Below, in pieces: positions 25,137 through 33,841 of a DNA stretch of 46,432 nucleotides. This DNA comes from Bacteroidaceae bacterium (GTDB lineage: Bacteria; Bacteroidota; Bacteroidia; Bacteroidales; Bacteroidaceae). Each line of letters starts with the position of its first letter. The first letter of the stretch is position 1. The notes beneath the pieces were generated by a model that had not been told where the DNA came from, ran no database searches, and worked only from the letters and a program-made list of their open reading frames with translations. Made by a program: the position numbers and the translations under genes. The DNA is taken from positions 1 to 46,432 of the forward strand of contig JAKSIU010000020.1 of the NCBI GenBank assembly GCA_024398615.1, read 5' to 3'.

Positions 25137-27662
25137 ATGGAATATCTGTTCAGGAAAATCAGCATTCTGTTTGCAGGTCTCTGGCTTACGGCCGGCATTC
25201 AGGCTCAGGACAATTTCGACAACTTCATCACAGACCGGGAATCAAGTACATTCGATGGCGGCAGCAAGGGCAAGTGGGCTTTTGTCAACGGCAACGACAA
25301 TAATGGCAATGCCACACTGTCAACCCAGTATCCCGGCTATGACGATAAAGGATACTGCCTGCTTCTCAAGAACAGTTCGGCTGCATCGGACAACTGGAAG
25401 GCACAGGTCCGTTATGAATTTTCGCCCGCCCTTTCCGCAGGAAAATACAGGCTTGAGTTCTATGCCAAGGCATCGGCCAATGTGAGGCTGGAATTCGGAT
25501 ATCAGAAGAATGCATATCAGGACGGTGAAAAGACCGGAATATATTTTGACATAACCACAGAGTGGACCAGACAGACGCTCGATTTCGACATGGCATTCGG
25601 TGACGTTGCACGCATGTTCTTCAATTTCGGCAAGTTCAAAGGTTCAATATACCTGGATAACATAAAACTGCTTGACATAAATCCGCCGGCCGAAGAGCCC
25701 AACGTAGCGGGCAACCTGATTACAGACAACGCTTCATACAATTTCAACGATACCACCACAGGACTCTGGCGCATACCTGATGGTTTTGACAATTCGGGCA
25801 ATGCTGCTGCTGTCGCTGCGACTCCGGGATACGGGAAGAGTGCCGCATGTCTGAAGCTCTCCAACAGCCGCATAAGAGTACACAACAGCGATGCCCGAAT
25901 TGAGTTCAAGCTGCCAGTACTGCTTGCAAAGGGCAACTACAAGCTGGAATTTTACGCCAAGGCATCGAAAGAATGCAACACCTTTGAATTCGGCTACCGC
26001 AATAGTGATCCCGCAAAAATTGACAAGGCCAAAATGAGAATCAAGCTCACTACAGAATGGTCCAAGAAGTCGGTCAAGTTCGAAACCATATCCGATGATG
26101 CCGAATACCTGTACTTCAATTTTGCAAACGTGATGGCTGACATCTACATTGACAGAATTGTACTCAAGCCTGATGTGGCACCCACACCCGGTTCGGTCGA
26201 TGCCATACCATACTTCTATCCGGTCGAGGAGGAGTACACCGGTCCGGCACCGTCATTGCCTGCTGTGAGCAATCTGGCATCGTACAGGATGCTGCCCGAT
26301 CCTTTTGTCTATTCCGATGGCAAGGACACCGTGAAGTTTTTCTCGGGCTGGGCAAAACGACGTTATGAGATTTCGCAGGAGATTCAGAAATATGAGATAG
26401 GAACCAAGCCCAAAGTGGACCCGGATCAGATTTCGGCCAGCATGTCGGGCAACACGCTCAAGGTCGTGGTGATTGTTGGCAGTAATTCAGTAACGCTCAC
26501 ATCGACCATATCGGTACCCAAGAGCGCTTCGACCCCATGTCCACTTATGATAGGCACCAGCATGAATTCGCTTCCTGCCAGTTTCTTCAGTGAAAACGGC
26601 ATTGCCACCATGACGTTCTCCGAAGCCCAGGTTAACAACTACAGCCAGATGGGCGGCAGTCCGGCCGGACGCGGCAACTACAATTTCGACAAGCTCTATC
26701 CTGAACTGAAGTCAAACGGTGCATACGCCGAGTGGTCATGGGGTGTGAGCCGTCTCATAGACGGACTGTATTTGCTTGGCGAAGACGAGACAGGCATAGA
26801 CCTGTCACATATAGGAGTGACAGGCTGCTCATACGCCGGCAAGATGGCCCTGTTTGCCGGAGCCATGGATGAGCGCATCTGTCTGACAATAGCTCAGGAA
26901 CCAGGTGGAGGAGGTGCAGCCGCATGGCGTGTTTCGGAAGGGATGAATGACGTTGAAAAGCTGGGAGCTACTGACGGCAACTGGTTCAAACAGGATTTCC
27001 AGAGCAATTTCTCGGGCAACAACTGCTACAAACTTCCGTATGACCACCACGAACTCATTGCAATGTGCTGCCCGCGTGCCGTGCTCATACTGGGTAACCC
27101 GGACTACACCTGGCTGGCCGATGAATCGGGCTACGTATCCAGCGTGGCCGCCCGTGAAATATGGTCCCGTTTCGGCATTGAGGACCGCATGGGATACTCG
27201 TTCATGGGGGGACACGACCACTGCTCGCTTCCAAGCACCCAATACACCGAAGTCCGCAATTTCATCAAAAGATTCATGCTTGATGATACCGATGCCGATA
27301 CCGATGTCCAGATAGCACCCAAGTTCAAGAACACCGATGCGGAGAAATGGTTCGATTCATGGAGCGATGTAACCACCGCATTTGACCCATCGACCGGCAT
27401 CAAGGCCATGCCGGCCATTAATGCCGTCCTGACAGTAACCTGCAGCGGAACCACTGCCACAGCCCAATTCACTATAGACAGTGACTGCAATGTGGAATTC
27501 ATCATCCATGATCTTTCAGGCGTGGTAATAGGACGCACTATCCGCCACTACGCTGCAGGCAGTCACAGTACCAGGATTTGCCAACTGCCGGGCAAAGGCA
27601 CCTTCCTGTGCACCATGAATGCCGGCTCTCAAACCCATACTACGAAGTTTACCGTGTATTGA
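25137..27662 (+). CDS. CE15 glucuronoyl esterase with two carbohydrate-binding-like modules and T9SS-like tail
   Basis: This 841-residue secreted protein has a signal peptide ending in GIQAQ. Residues 25-180 and 190-350 are two related jelly-roll modules (each has GKYRLEFYAKAS or GNYKLEFYAKAS), probably CBM4/9-like. The CE15 domain follows from about 365. It shows the nucleophile S565 in GCSYAGK, the acid E588 in QEPGGGGAAAWR and H693 in GGHDHC. CE15 enzymes cleave the ester between 4-O-methyl-glucuronic acid on xylan and lignin alcohols. The last 75 residues (DLSGVVIGRTIR, a final HTTKFTVY) resemble a type IX secretion sorting domain, so the enzyme is likely displayed at the cell surface or released. 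Confidence 0.88.
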   Translation: MEYLFRKISILFAGLWLTAGIQAQDNFDNFITDRESSTFDGGSKGKWAFVNGNDNNGNATLSTQYPGYDDKGYCLLLKNSSAASDNWKAQVRYEFSPALSAGKYRLEFYAKASANVRLEFGYQKNAYQDGEKTGIYFDITTEWTRQTLDFDMAFGDVARMFFNFGKFKGSIYLDNIKLLDINPPAEEPNVAGNLITDNASYNFNDTTTGLWRIPDGFDNSGNAAAVAATPGYGKSAACLKLSNSRIRVHNSDARIEFKLPVLLAKGNYKLEFYAKASKECNTFEFGYRNSDPAKIDKAKMRIKLTTEWSKKSVKFETISDDAEYLYFNFANVMADIYIDRIVLKPDVAPTPGSVDAIPYFYPVEEEYTGPAPSLPAVSNLASYRMLPDPFVYSDGKDTVKFFSGWAKRRYEISQEIQKYEIGTKPKVDPDQISASMSGNTLKVVVIVGSNSVTLTSTISVPKSASTPCPLMIGTSMNSLPASFFSENGIATMTFSEAQVNNYSQMGGSPAGRGNYNFDKLYPELKSNGAYAEWSWGVSRLIDGLYLLGEDETGIDLSHIGVTGCSYAGKMALFAGAMDERICLTIAQEPGGGGAAAWRVSEGMNDVEKLGATDGNWFKQDFQSNFSGNNCYKLPYDHHELIAMCCPRAVLILGNPDYTWLADESGYVSSVAAREIWSRFGIEDRMGYSFMGGHDHCSLPSTQYTEVRNFIKRFMLDDTDADTDVQIAPKFKNTDAEKWFDSWSDVTTAFDPSTGIKAMPAINAVLTVTCSGTTATAQFTIDSDCNVEFIIHDLSGVVIGRTIRHYAAGSHSTRICQLPGKGTFLCTMNAGSQTHTTKFTVY

Positions 27663-27694
27663 ACCGATAACGGAAATATTCCTCATTGATTACT

Positions 27695-28192
27695 ATGCGC
27701 CCGCTGACTGTACTATTGGCATTGACCCTTCTGTCCGTTCCGGATACTGTCTTTTCCGGAACGGACGTTGACTGGATTTCTGATTCCGATGGAACTGATG
27801 CGCGCACTGATTTCAATAACGCGATCTGCAACCTTGGACTGTTCAGTTCATCGGACTCCATCAAGACTGCAAGATTAGTATTGCACAACATTGGAAACTC
27901 CACGTTGGAGATAGGCGGAATCGAGACCACATGTTCATGCACGTCTGTTACATTTTCAGACAGTTCCATTGCGGCAGGAGACTCGGCATTCGTTTATGTG
28001 GAATACAACGCCACCGACAAATGGCCCGGTACAGTCAATCAGGCTGCCCGTATCAGCAGCAATGCCGCGAACTCTCCAATAAGCATTCGTATTACAGGTT
28101 TCATGTTCGAAACATCGACTGTACCTGACAGCACTACAATGGCCGACTGGCCGGTCACCGACACTCCTCTGATCAGGTTGTTTCAGGAATAA
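27695..28192 (+). CDS. DUF1573 domain protein
   Basis: This 165-residue protein has a signal peptide and one DUF1573 (Ig/ASH-like) domain, recognised by the GGIETTCSCTSVTF pattern and the following IAAGDSAFVYVEYNAT. The ATG at 27695 is preferred over an upstream TTG. DUF1573 proteins are abundant in the Bacteroidetes cell envelope, but their role is not established. It lies 32 bases after the esterase gene on the same strand and may be co-transcribed. There is no lipobox, so it is probably periplasmic. Confidence 0.8.
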   Translation: MRPLTVLLALTLLSVPDTVFSGTDVDWISDSDGTDARTDFNNAICNLGLFSSSDSIKTARLVLHNIGNSTLEIGGIETTCSCTSVTFSDSSIAAGDSAFVYVEYNATDKWPGTVNQAARISSNAANSPISIRITGFMFETSTVPDSTTMADWPVTDTPLIRLFQE

Positions 28193-28275
28193 CCGGAACA
28201 TCTCTTCATCCCGACAGATACTTTTTTCCGTTTGAGATTGGTGAACGGAACCTGTCCCCTGTTCGGCAGAATTAT

Positions 28276-28283
28276 TATCTTTG
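28276..28283 (+). promoter_or_regulatory. Bacteroidetes -7 box (TATCTTTG) for the surface protein
   Basis: TATCTTTGC lies 23 bases before the ATG at 28307, giving a short predicted leader. It is an exact match to the most common form of the Bacteroidetes promoter box. Confidence 0.6.
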
Positions 28284-28306
28284 CCGCTGATAATGAAAGA
28301 TGTGTC

Positions 28307-31300
28307 ATGAAAAAATGTATCACACTTCTGCTGGTGCTGCTTGCCTTTGCAGGAGCCAGGGCCAACGAGGTCCTGGTGGGGTCAGCCTCAGCATTAAGGG
28401 ATTCAATAACAAAGAATCCTGCGGCCAATATCAGGCTTACTGCAGACATTGATTTGTCAACAATCGGTACTATAGACGTCACGTTCCGTGGAACTATAGA
28501 CGGCCAGGGCGAAAAAGATGGGAATCCCATTTTCTATTCGCTCGGTACAAGTACGGATCGTGTCATGCATCCCATCTTCAAGGCAATGGAGAATGCAACG
28601 CTGGAGAATCTCGTAATCCAGAATTTCCGTGTGGAATGGGATGATGATAATATAGGCGCTGTGGCCTGTACGGCAAAGAACTGCCATTTCAACCAGATCG
28701 TTGTCTCGGAGGTTTCCATATTCAATGACGATGACTATGCCGGTGCCATAGTGGGCAGGGCCGAGAACTGCGAATTCCTCAATGTCAAGTGTATGGGTAA
28801 TGATGTGACCGTTGACGGAAACAGGGCAGGCGGTTTTGTAGGAATCAGTAACAACTCATTTTACCGTAACTGCAGCAATAGTGCCTATTCAACTGTTTAT
28901 GCCGATGGTAGCTGGGGCTATGCGTATGCAGGCGGTTTTGTGGGCGAGAGCGAGAGCGATCAGTTTGTGTTCTGTGTGAACTTTGCATCGATCGGCGCGC
29001 TCGACGACAGTGTGGGAGGCCTTGTCGGTTATAGCACGATGTCTACGTTCACAAACTGTACCAACAGCGGCCTTGTCATGCATTGCAAGGAGAAGGCTTT
29101 CATTGGTTCCACAAACAAAATGAAAGCGAATATCAAGGATTACATTACTTCCATAGAGGATGATTTGAAAGAGATGTACGGGAAGCAGGATTTTGACCTT
29201 ACTGCAGGATTCGTTTCTTTCATTGGCACGTTGGGACTGTCTACAGCAGCATTCGGTGTGGAACTCGGCCTGTTGTCCGTGACCACCGCGGGCGTCGGCG
29301 CTTTTGCTGCAACGGTTATCATTGCCGCGACGGGTATCACCGTTTCGCTCATCAATCTCATTGATGCTGAGTTATTCGCTCATGACGAGATGGGTGGTAT
29401 TTGCGGCTCATGCCAAAGTTCCAAATTCAACACCTGTTCCAACTATGGTAAGCTGATGTGCATTGACAGCTATGTTGGCGGCATTGTCGGTTACATCAAA
29501 GACATGATGACAAACACCCAAATCATCAACTGCCTCAATGCTGGCGATCTCAAAGGGTACGAGCTGGTTGGTGGCATAGTCGGTCAGTGCAACAACCGTG
29601 ATGAAGTAAACCACTGCCTCAATGTGGGAAAGGTCGTTGTGGTAGGAGATGGTTCGCAATCAGACCCGATTGCCAATGTGAGCCGTTCCGGAGACAACGG
29701 TTTATCGAAAAACTACTATAGTTCCAGCAGATACGATGTCAATGCAACGGGCAGAATTCCCGTAACCGCCGATATGCTTGTCGATGGAACGGTGGCCGAA
29801 TTCCTCAATGACGATGCAGGCGACACTGGGCCTTGGCGACAGAACACAGACGACAAGTATCCGGTACCGGACCCTTCACACAGCGAGGTCAATCTGAGGG
29901 AACTGGGTGATGTGTATCTGATCTCGACTCTTGAAGATCTGGACAAACTGCGTAATGATGTCAATAACGGTGTCAAGAACAGGTACATAGTCTATTTCGA
30001 AAAGGATATAGACTGCAGCGGAACCTTCTGGGTGCCTATAGGCACAAAAGAGAAACCATTCATCGGCTACTGCAATGGTGATGGTCACACCATCAGCAAT
30101 CTTACTACTGACCCTGACAACCTGAAGAGCGGTGTCGGCTTCTTTGGAGTGGTAGGCTTGAATACAAAGGTTTGCCACCTGTTCATCGGCTCTGGGTCAA
30201 TCACGGGTGGAATCGGAGTCGGCGCAATCATTGGCTATGCCGAGCATAAGACTGACACGGAAGGTTACGTCAAGATTATCGGCTGCGGCAACTCGGCAGA
30301 CATCACCGGCAACTACGACTGCGGAGGTCTGATAGGTGGGGTCTATTCCGACCCAAGCATGAAGCTCACCATCGAGAACTGCTATAACACGGGCAATGTC
30401 ACTGCCAACAAACAGTCGGCTGCCATCTGCGGATTTGGCAAGCGTGGTGCGGAAATCAGGGGCAGCTGGAATTCAGGAATTGTTATTGGCACAGAGTCTG
30501 GAATGGGATTTGCCCGCGGTGATAACGACATAACCGTCCAGAACTGCCACAATTACGGAAGCAATCTGGGACAGACAGGCGTTAGTGCTTTTTCCGATGA
30601 CGATGCAAAGAACGGCACGCTCTGCTTTAATCTGAACGGTGGCAGCAACGATGCCAGTGTAGGTCTGCCATGGGAACAGGATATTACCACAGACGAATAT
30701 CCGAGATATGTAGGCTACAGCAATGACAGAAATGCAGTCTATGCCACCCGTGAGATAAAGAGCAACTACGGAACCATTGTGCTGCCATACAGCGTGAAGT
30801 CCGATGACTACATCAGGTACTATACTCTTTCCGGCACAAACGCTGACGGATCGCAACTCAACTTCACTGCTGTCGATGTGCTGGAGGCTGGAACACCTGC
30901 CATCTTCCGGGTTGTAAAGCCGGACACCGTATACAGTTTCATCAGCATTGATTACAACTTTGATTATAAATATGACAGTGAAGGAGAACTTTACGAACCT
31001 GTATCTGTTGATGGTTGGGAAATGAATGGCAATCTTGACATCACGGATAAGGTGTTTGCCAATCAGACTGAACTCAAGTCATTGTATTACATAAGTGGCG
31101 GAGAAATAAAGAGTGCAACAACCAAGCTTACCGTTGCACCGTTCCGCGCATACCTGACATGGCTGGAACGTCCGGAAAATTCTCCATTACGTGTCATTGG
31201 GGTGTCATTTGACGACGGCAGCGATACTACCGGTCTCCAGTTTATCCCGGCCGGGACCCATGATGACGGCAGTGTCGAGTTGGGACTCTACAATCTGGCC

Positions 31301-31369
31301 GGTCAGCGTCTGGATGCGCCAGGGCAGGGTATTGTCATCATTAACGGCAAGAAGGTGCTGAACATGTAA
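28307..31369 (+). CDS. GLUG-repeat surface protein with internal hydrophobic hairpin and T9SS-like end
   Basis: This 1020-residue protein starts at the ATG at 28307, which gives a clean signal peptide ending in ARAN. Most of it consists of irregular beta-helix repeats of the GLUG kind (AGGFVGES, VGGLVGYS, VGGIVGYI, CGGLIGGV), typical of Bacteroidetes adhesins. Residues about 298-356 break the pattern with a long Gly/Ala-rich hydrophobic stretch that looks like two membrane-type helices. The C-terminus ends LYNLAGQRLDAPGQG...NGKKVLNM, the short sorting-like tail common on Bacteroides and Prevotella surface proteins. The ligand is unknown. Lying among carbohydrate-active enzymes, it may bind plant polymer, but this is inference. 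Confidence 0.78.
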   Translation: MKKCITLLLVLLAFAGARANEVLVGSASALRDSITKNPAANIRLTADIDLSTIGTIDVTFRGTIDGQGEKDGNPIFYSLGTSTDRVMHPIFKAMENATLENLVIQNFRVEWDDDNIGAVACTAKNCHFNQIVVSEVSIFNDDDYAGAIVGRAENCEFLNVKCMGNDVTVDGNRAGGFVGISNNSFYRNCSNSAYSTVYADGSWGYAYAGGFVGESESDQFVFCVNFASIGALDDSVGGLVGYSTMSTFTNCTNSGLVMHCKEKAFIGSTNKMKANIKDYITSIEDDLKEMYGKQDFDLTAGFVSFIGTLGLSTAAFGVELGLLSVTTAGVGAFAATVIIAATGITVSLINLIDAELFAHDEMGGICGSCQSSKFNTCSNYGKLMCIDSYVGGIVGYIKDMMTNTQIINCLNAGDLKGYELVGGIVGQCNNRDEVNHCLNVGKVVVVGDGSQSDPIANVSRSGDNGLSKNYYSSSRYDVNATGRIPVTADMLVDGTVAEFLNDDAGDTGPWRQNTDDKYPVPDPSHSEVNLRELGDVYLISTLEDLDKLRNDVNNGVKNRYIVYFEKDIDCSGTFWVPIGTKEKPFIGYCNGDGHTISNLTTDPDNLKSGVGFFGVVGLNTKVCHLFIGSGSITGGIGVGAIIGYAEHKTDTEGYVKIIGCGNSADITGNYDCGGLIGGVYSDPSMKLTIENCYNTGNVTANKQSAAICGFGKRGAEIRGSWNSGIVIGTESGMGFARGDNDITVQNCHNYGSNLGQTGVSAFSDDDAKNGTLCFNLNGGSNDASVGLPWEQDITTDEYPRYVGYSNDRNAVYATREIKSNYGTIVLPYSVKSDDYIRYYTLSGTNADGSQLNFTAVDVLEAGTPAIFRVVKPDTVYSFISIDYNFDYKYDSEGELYEPVSVDGWEMNGNLDITDKVFANQTELKSLYYISGGEIKSATTKLTVAPFRAYLTWLERPENSPLRVIGVSFDDGSDTTGLQFIPAGTHDDGSVELGLYNLAGQRLDAPGQGIVIINGKKVLNM

Positions 31370-31380
31370 AGTGAATCCAT

Positions 31381-31518
31381 ATGAAGAAAATATATATTAC
31401 CCCTAAGGCCAAAGCGGTTGTGCTTCACTCAACCAGTGCAGTGCTGGCTGGTTCCAATCCGGATAGTGTGGAACTCAATTTTTCATCTGATGTCGAGAAT
31501 GAAGGTTACGCTGATTGA
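31381..31518 (+). CDS. Small protein of 45 residues, MKK-YI-P type
   Basis: This short gene starts 11 bases after the surface-protein stop and ends 21 bases before the PL9 gene. It begins MKKIYITPKAKAVVLHSTSA and ends in an acidic tail (SDVENEGYAD). It fits a pattern I know from Bacteroides and Prevotella genomes: small proteins starting MKK.YI.P, then an alternating hydrophobic stretch and a Ser/Gly-rich LAGS segment. Their function is not known to me. It has no signal peptide and no obvious membrane helix. Spacing suggests co-transcription with both neighbours. Confidence 0.6.
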   Translation: MKKIYITPKAKAVVLHSTSAVLAGSNPDSVELNFSSDVENEGYAD

Positions 31519-31539
31519 CGATGTGGCGCATTTGATACA

Positions 31540-33813
31540 ATGAGAAAGATTCTTGGCGTTCTGCTTGCCATGGGGGCTTGCGTATGTGCATCGGCAAAGA
31601 CATACTGGTGCAGTCCGGATGGCGTTTCTGACGGGAGTTCTTACGGCAGGGCCGGCAGTTTTGAAGTCCTGGTTTCAGGACTTGCTGCAGGCGATACGCT
31701 GTATCTGCGCGGTGGACAGTACGATTCAGACCATCAGATCAATGTCAGCTGCTGCGGCACGTCCGACAGGCGTATCGTGCTCATTGGCTGCCCGGGCGAG
31801 AAGCCGGTGCTGGATTTCCGCCGGCAGCCGTACGGCAGGCGCGGGCTGGTGATAGTGCAGGGAGCCGACTGGCTGCATCTGTGCGGACTTACGGTGCGTT
31901 ATGCCGGCAAGAACGGCGTTCACAACAGCGGAAGCCATAACATCTTTGAGCGGCTCGATGTGTATGGTAACGGCGATTCCGGAATCCAGATGAAGGCCGG
32001 TGGCGACAATCTGATTCTGAATTGCGATTCGCATGACAACTTCGACTACCGTCTGCAGGGCGATTTCGGCGGTAATGCCGATGGATTTGCCGACAAGCAA
32101 TATACCGGTGGCGGAAACACGTACATCGGCTGCCGCTCATGGAACAACAGCGATGACGGCTGGGACTTCTACCAGCGCGTGAATCTGCCCGGAACAGAGA
32201 CTGTTCTCATTGACTGCATCTGCTATCAGAACGGTCCGTACGAATACGACATGCGCGGCCATGCCCGATACGGAACTGACAGGGAGTGGTTTGACTCATT
32301 CCGTAACGGCCAGACGGTCATGTTCCGCAATGGTGCGGCCCGCAATGTGACGCTGGAGCACTATTACAACAACGGAAACCGCAATGGCTTCAAGCTGGGC
32401 GGTGACAGGACGGACTGTAACGTACATCTGATTGGCTGCATTGCCGTGGGCAACTATGGCAAGGGTTTTGACCAGAACAGCAATGCCGGAAACATGACGT
32501 TGGAAAAGTGCAGAGCGCTGGCCAATGCATCGGACTTCAATTTCTACAGGAAGGAGTGCGGCAGACTCGCAATAACCGACTGCGTGACAATTGGCGGCGA
32601 GCACCGGATGGAATGCCTTGAAGTGCATGAGAGCGGCAACAGCTGGAACAATCCTGGCCGGAAGTATGAGACCGATGATTTCGTGTCGCTTGACACAACG
32701 CTGATACTGTTGCCGCGCCAGGCAGACGGTTCGCTGCAGCAGACAGGATTCCTTACCTTGAGAGACCGTGGGAATTACGTGATTCCTGACTCCGTTACCT
32801 ACGGATATCTGTTCTGTCACATGTCCGACCGCGGGCAGTGGACAGCTTACGCCCTGTCGCAGGACGGACTTCATTTCCATGACCTGCTTTGCGGTGACTC
32901 GATATTCTCGGCACATCAGATGGCCGGGATTGAGGGCGGCACGCGCGATGCCTACATCTGCCGCCGCCATGACGGCAAAGGCTATCTGATGGTCACGACT
33001 GACATGAACAACAGCATGACGCGCCGTCTGAACAAGGGCGGAGAGTGGGAGAACTACGGCATTGACCTGTTGGTCAGTGATGACCTTGTCAGCTGGAAAT
33101 CAACGACATTCGATTTCCGCAAGGGAACGGCCATCTTCTCCGATGCCATGCTCTCATCGGTCCGTCCCGTCTATGATGATTTCTCCAGGATATGCCGCGT
33201 GTGGGCTCCGCAGGTAATCTGGGATGAGAGCTATGTCTGGCCCGATGGCACGAAAGGCGGTTACATGGTTTATTTCTCGATGCTGAACCGTGCCGAGGAA
33301 AGTTACGACCGCATGTACTACTGCCATGCCGATGAGTCGTTCACGCGTCTGACACAGCCGCAGCTGCTTTTCGACTGGGGGTATGCCACCATTGACGCTG
33401 ACATAAACTGGCTTGAGTCCGATGGCATGTTCCATCTGATGATAAAGAAGGAGGGCGGTCAGGCGGGGCTGTTCACATCGGCCTCCAGGGAACTGACAGG
33501 ACCGTGGCCACAGCCCGACAGCCGGGATTTCGTGAGCTTTGAGGGGAATAAGAAGTGCGAGGGCGTATCGGCCTTCAAGGTGGCCGGTGAGGACGGCTGG
33601 CGCATAGGATACATCGAGTATTCAAGCCGGCCGCACAACTACAGGATCTGCCGTGCCGACAGGTATATGCGCAATTTCTCGAATCCTGAGAACATCAAGG
33701 GCGTTGAAGCTCCCCAGCACGGCTCGTTCCTCAGATTGACCAAAGACGAGTATGAGCGGCTGCAGGCATGGAGCGATAATTATACTTCCCGGATTGACCG
33801 TGAGGTCTGGTAA
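31540..33813 (+). CDS. PL9 pectate lyase fused to a GH43-like domain
   Basis: This 757-residue secreted protein has a signal peptide ending in CASA. Residues 21 to about 400 are a PL9 right-handed beta-helix. The PL9 active site is complete by comparison with Erwinia Pel9A: calcium ligands D181 (NADGFADKQ), D205, D206 and D209 (NNSDDGWD), and the catalytic lysine K285 (NGFKLGG). Residues from about 410 form a GH43-like five-bladed propeller with candidate acidic residues in GTRDAYICRR, IDADINWLES and KCEGVSAF. PL9 cleaves polygalacturonate by beta-elimination. The GH43 half may trim arabinan or galactan side chains or may mainly bind them. The two-domain design suggests coupled attack on branched pectin. 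Confidence 0.85.
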   Translation: MRKILGVLLAMGACVCASAKTYWCSPDGVSDGSSYGRAGSFEVLVSGLAAGDTLYLRGGQYDSDHQINVSCCGTSDRRIVLIGCPGEKPVLDFRRQPYGRRGLVIVQGADWLHLCGLTVRYAGKNGVHNSGSHNIFERLDVYGNGDSGIQMKAGGDNLILNCDSHDNFDYRLQGDFGGNADGFADKQYTGGGNTYIGCRSWNNSDDGWDFYQRVNLPGTETVLIDCICYQNGPYEYDMRGHARYGTDREWFDSFRNGQTVMFRNGAARNVTLEHYYNNGNRNGFKLGGDRTDCNVHLIGCIAVGNYGKGFDQNSNAGNMTLEKCRALANASDFNFYRKECGRLAITDCVTIGGEHRMECLEVHESGNSWNNPGRKYETDDFVSLDTTLILLPRQADGSLQQTGFLTLRDRGNYVIPDSVTYGYLFCHMSDRGQWTAYALSQDGLHFHDLLCGDSIFSAHQMAGIEGGTRDAYICRRHDGKGYLMVTTDMNNSMTRRLNKGGEWENYGIDLLVSDDLVSWKSTTFDFRKGTAIFSDAMLSSVRPVYDDFSRICRVWAPQVIWDESYVWPDGTKGGYMVYFSMLNRAEESYDRMYYCHADESFTRLTQPQLLFDWGYATIDADINWLESDGMFHLMIKKEGGQAGLFTSASRELTGPWPQPDSRDFVSFEGNKKCEGVSAFKVAGEDGWRIGYIEYSSRPHNYRICRADRYMRNFSNPENIKGVEAPQHGSFLRLTKDEYERLQAWSDNYTSRIDREVW

Positions 33814-33841
33814 GGCAGCAGTGCGAATAATGCCTTTGCTT

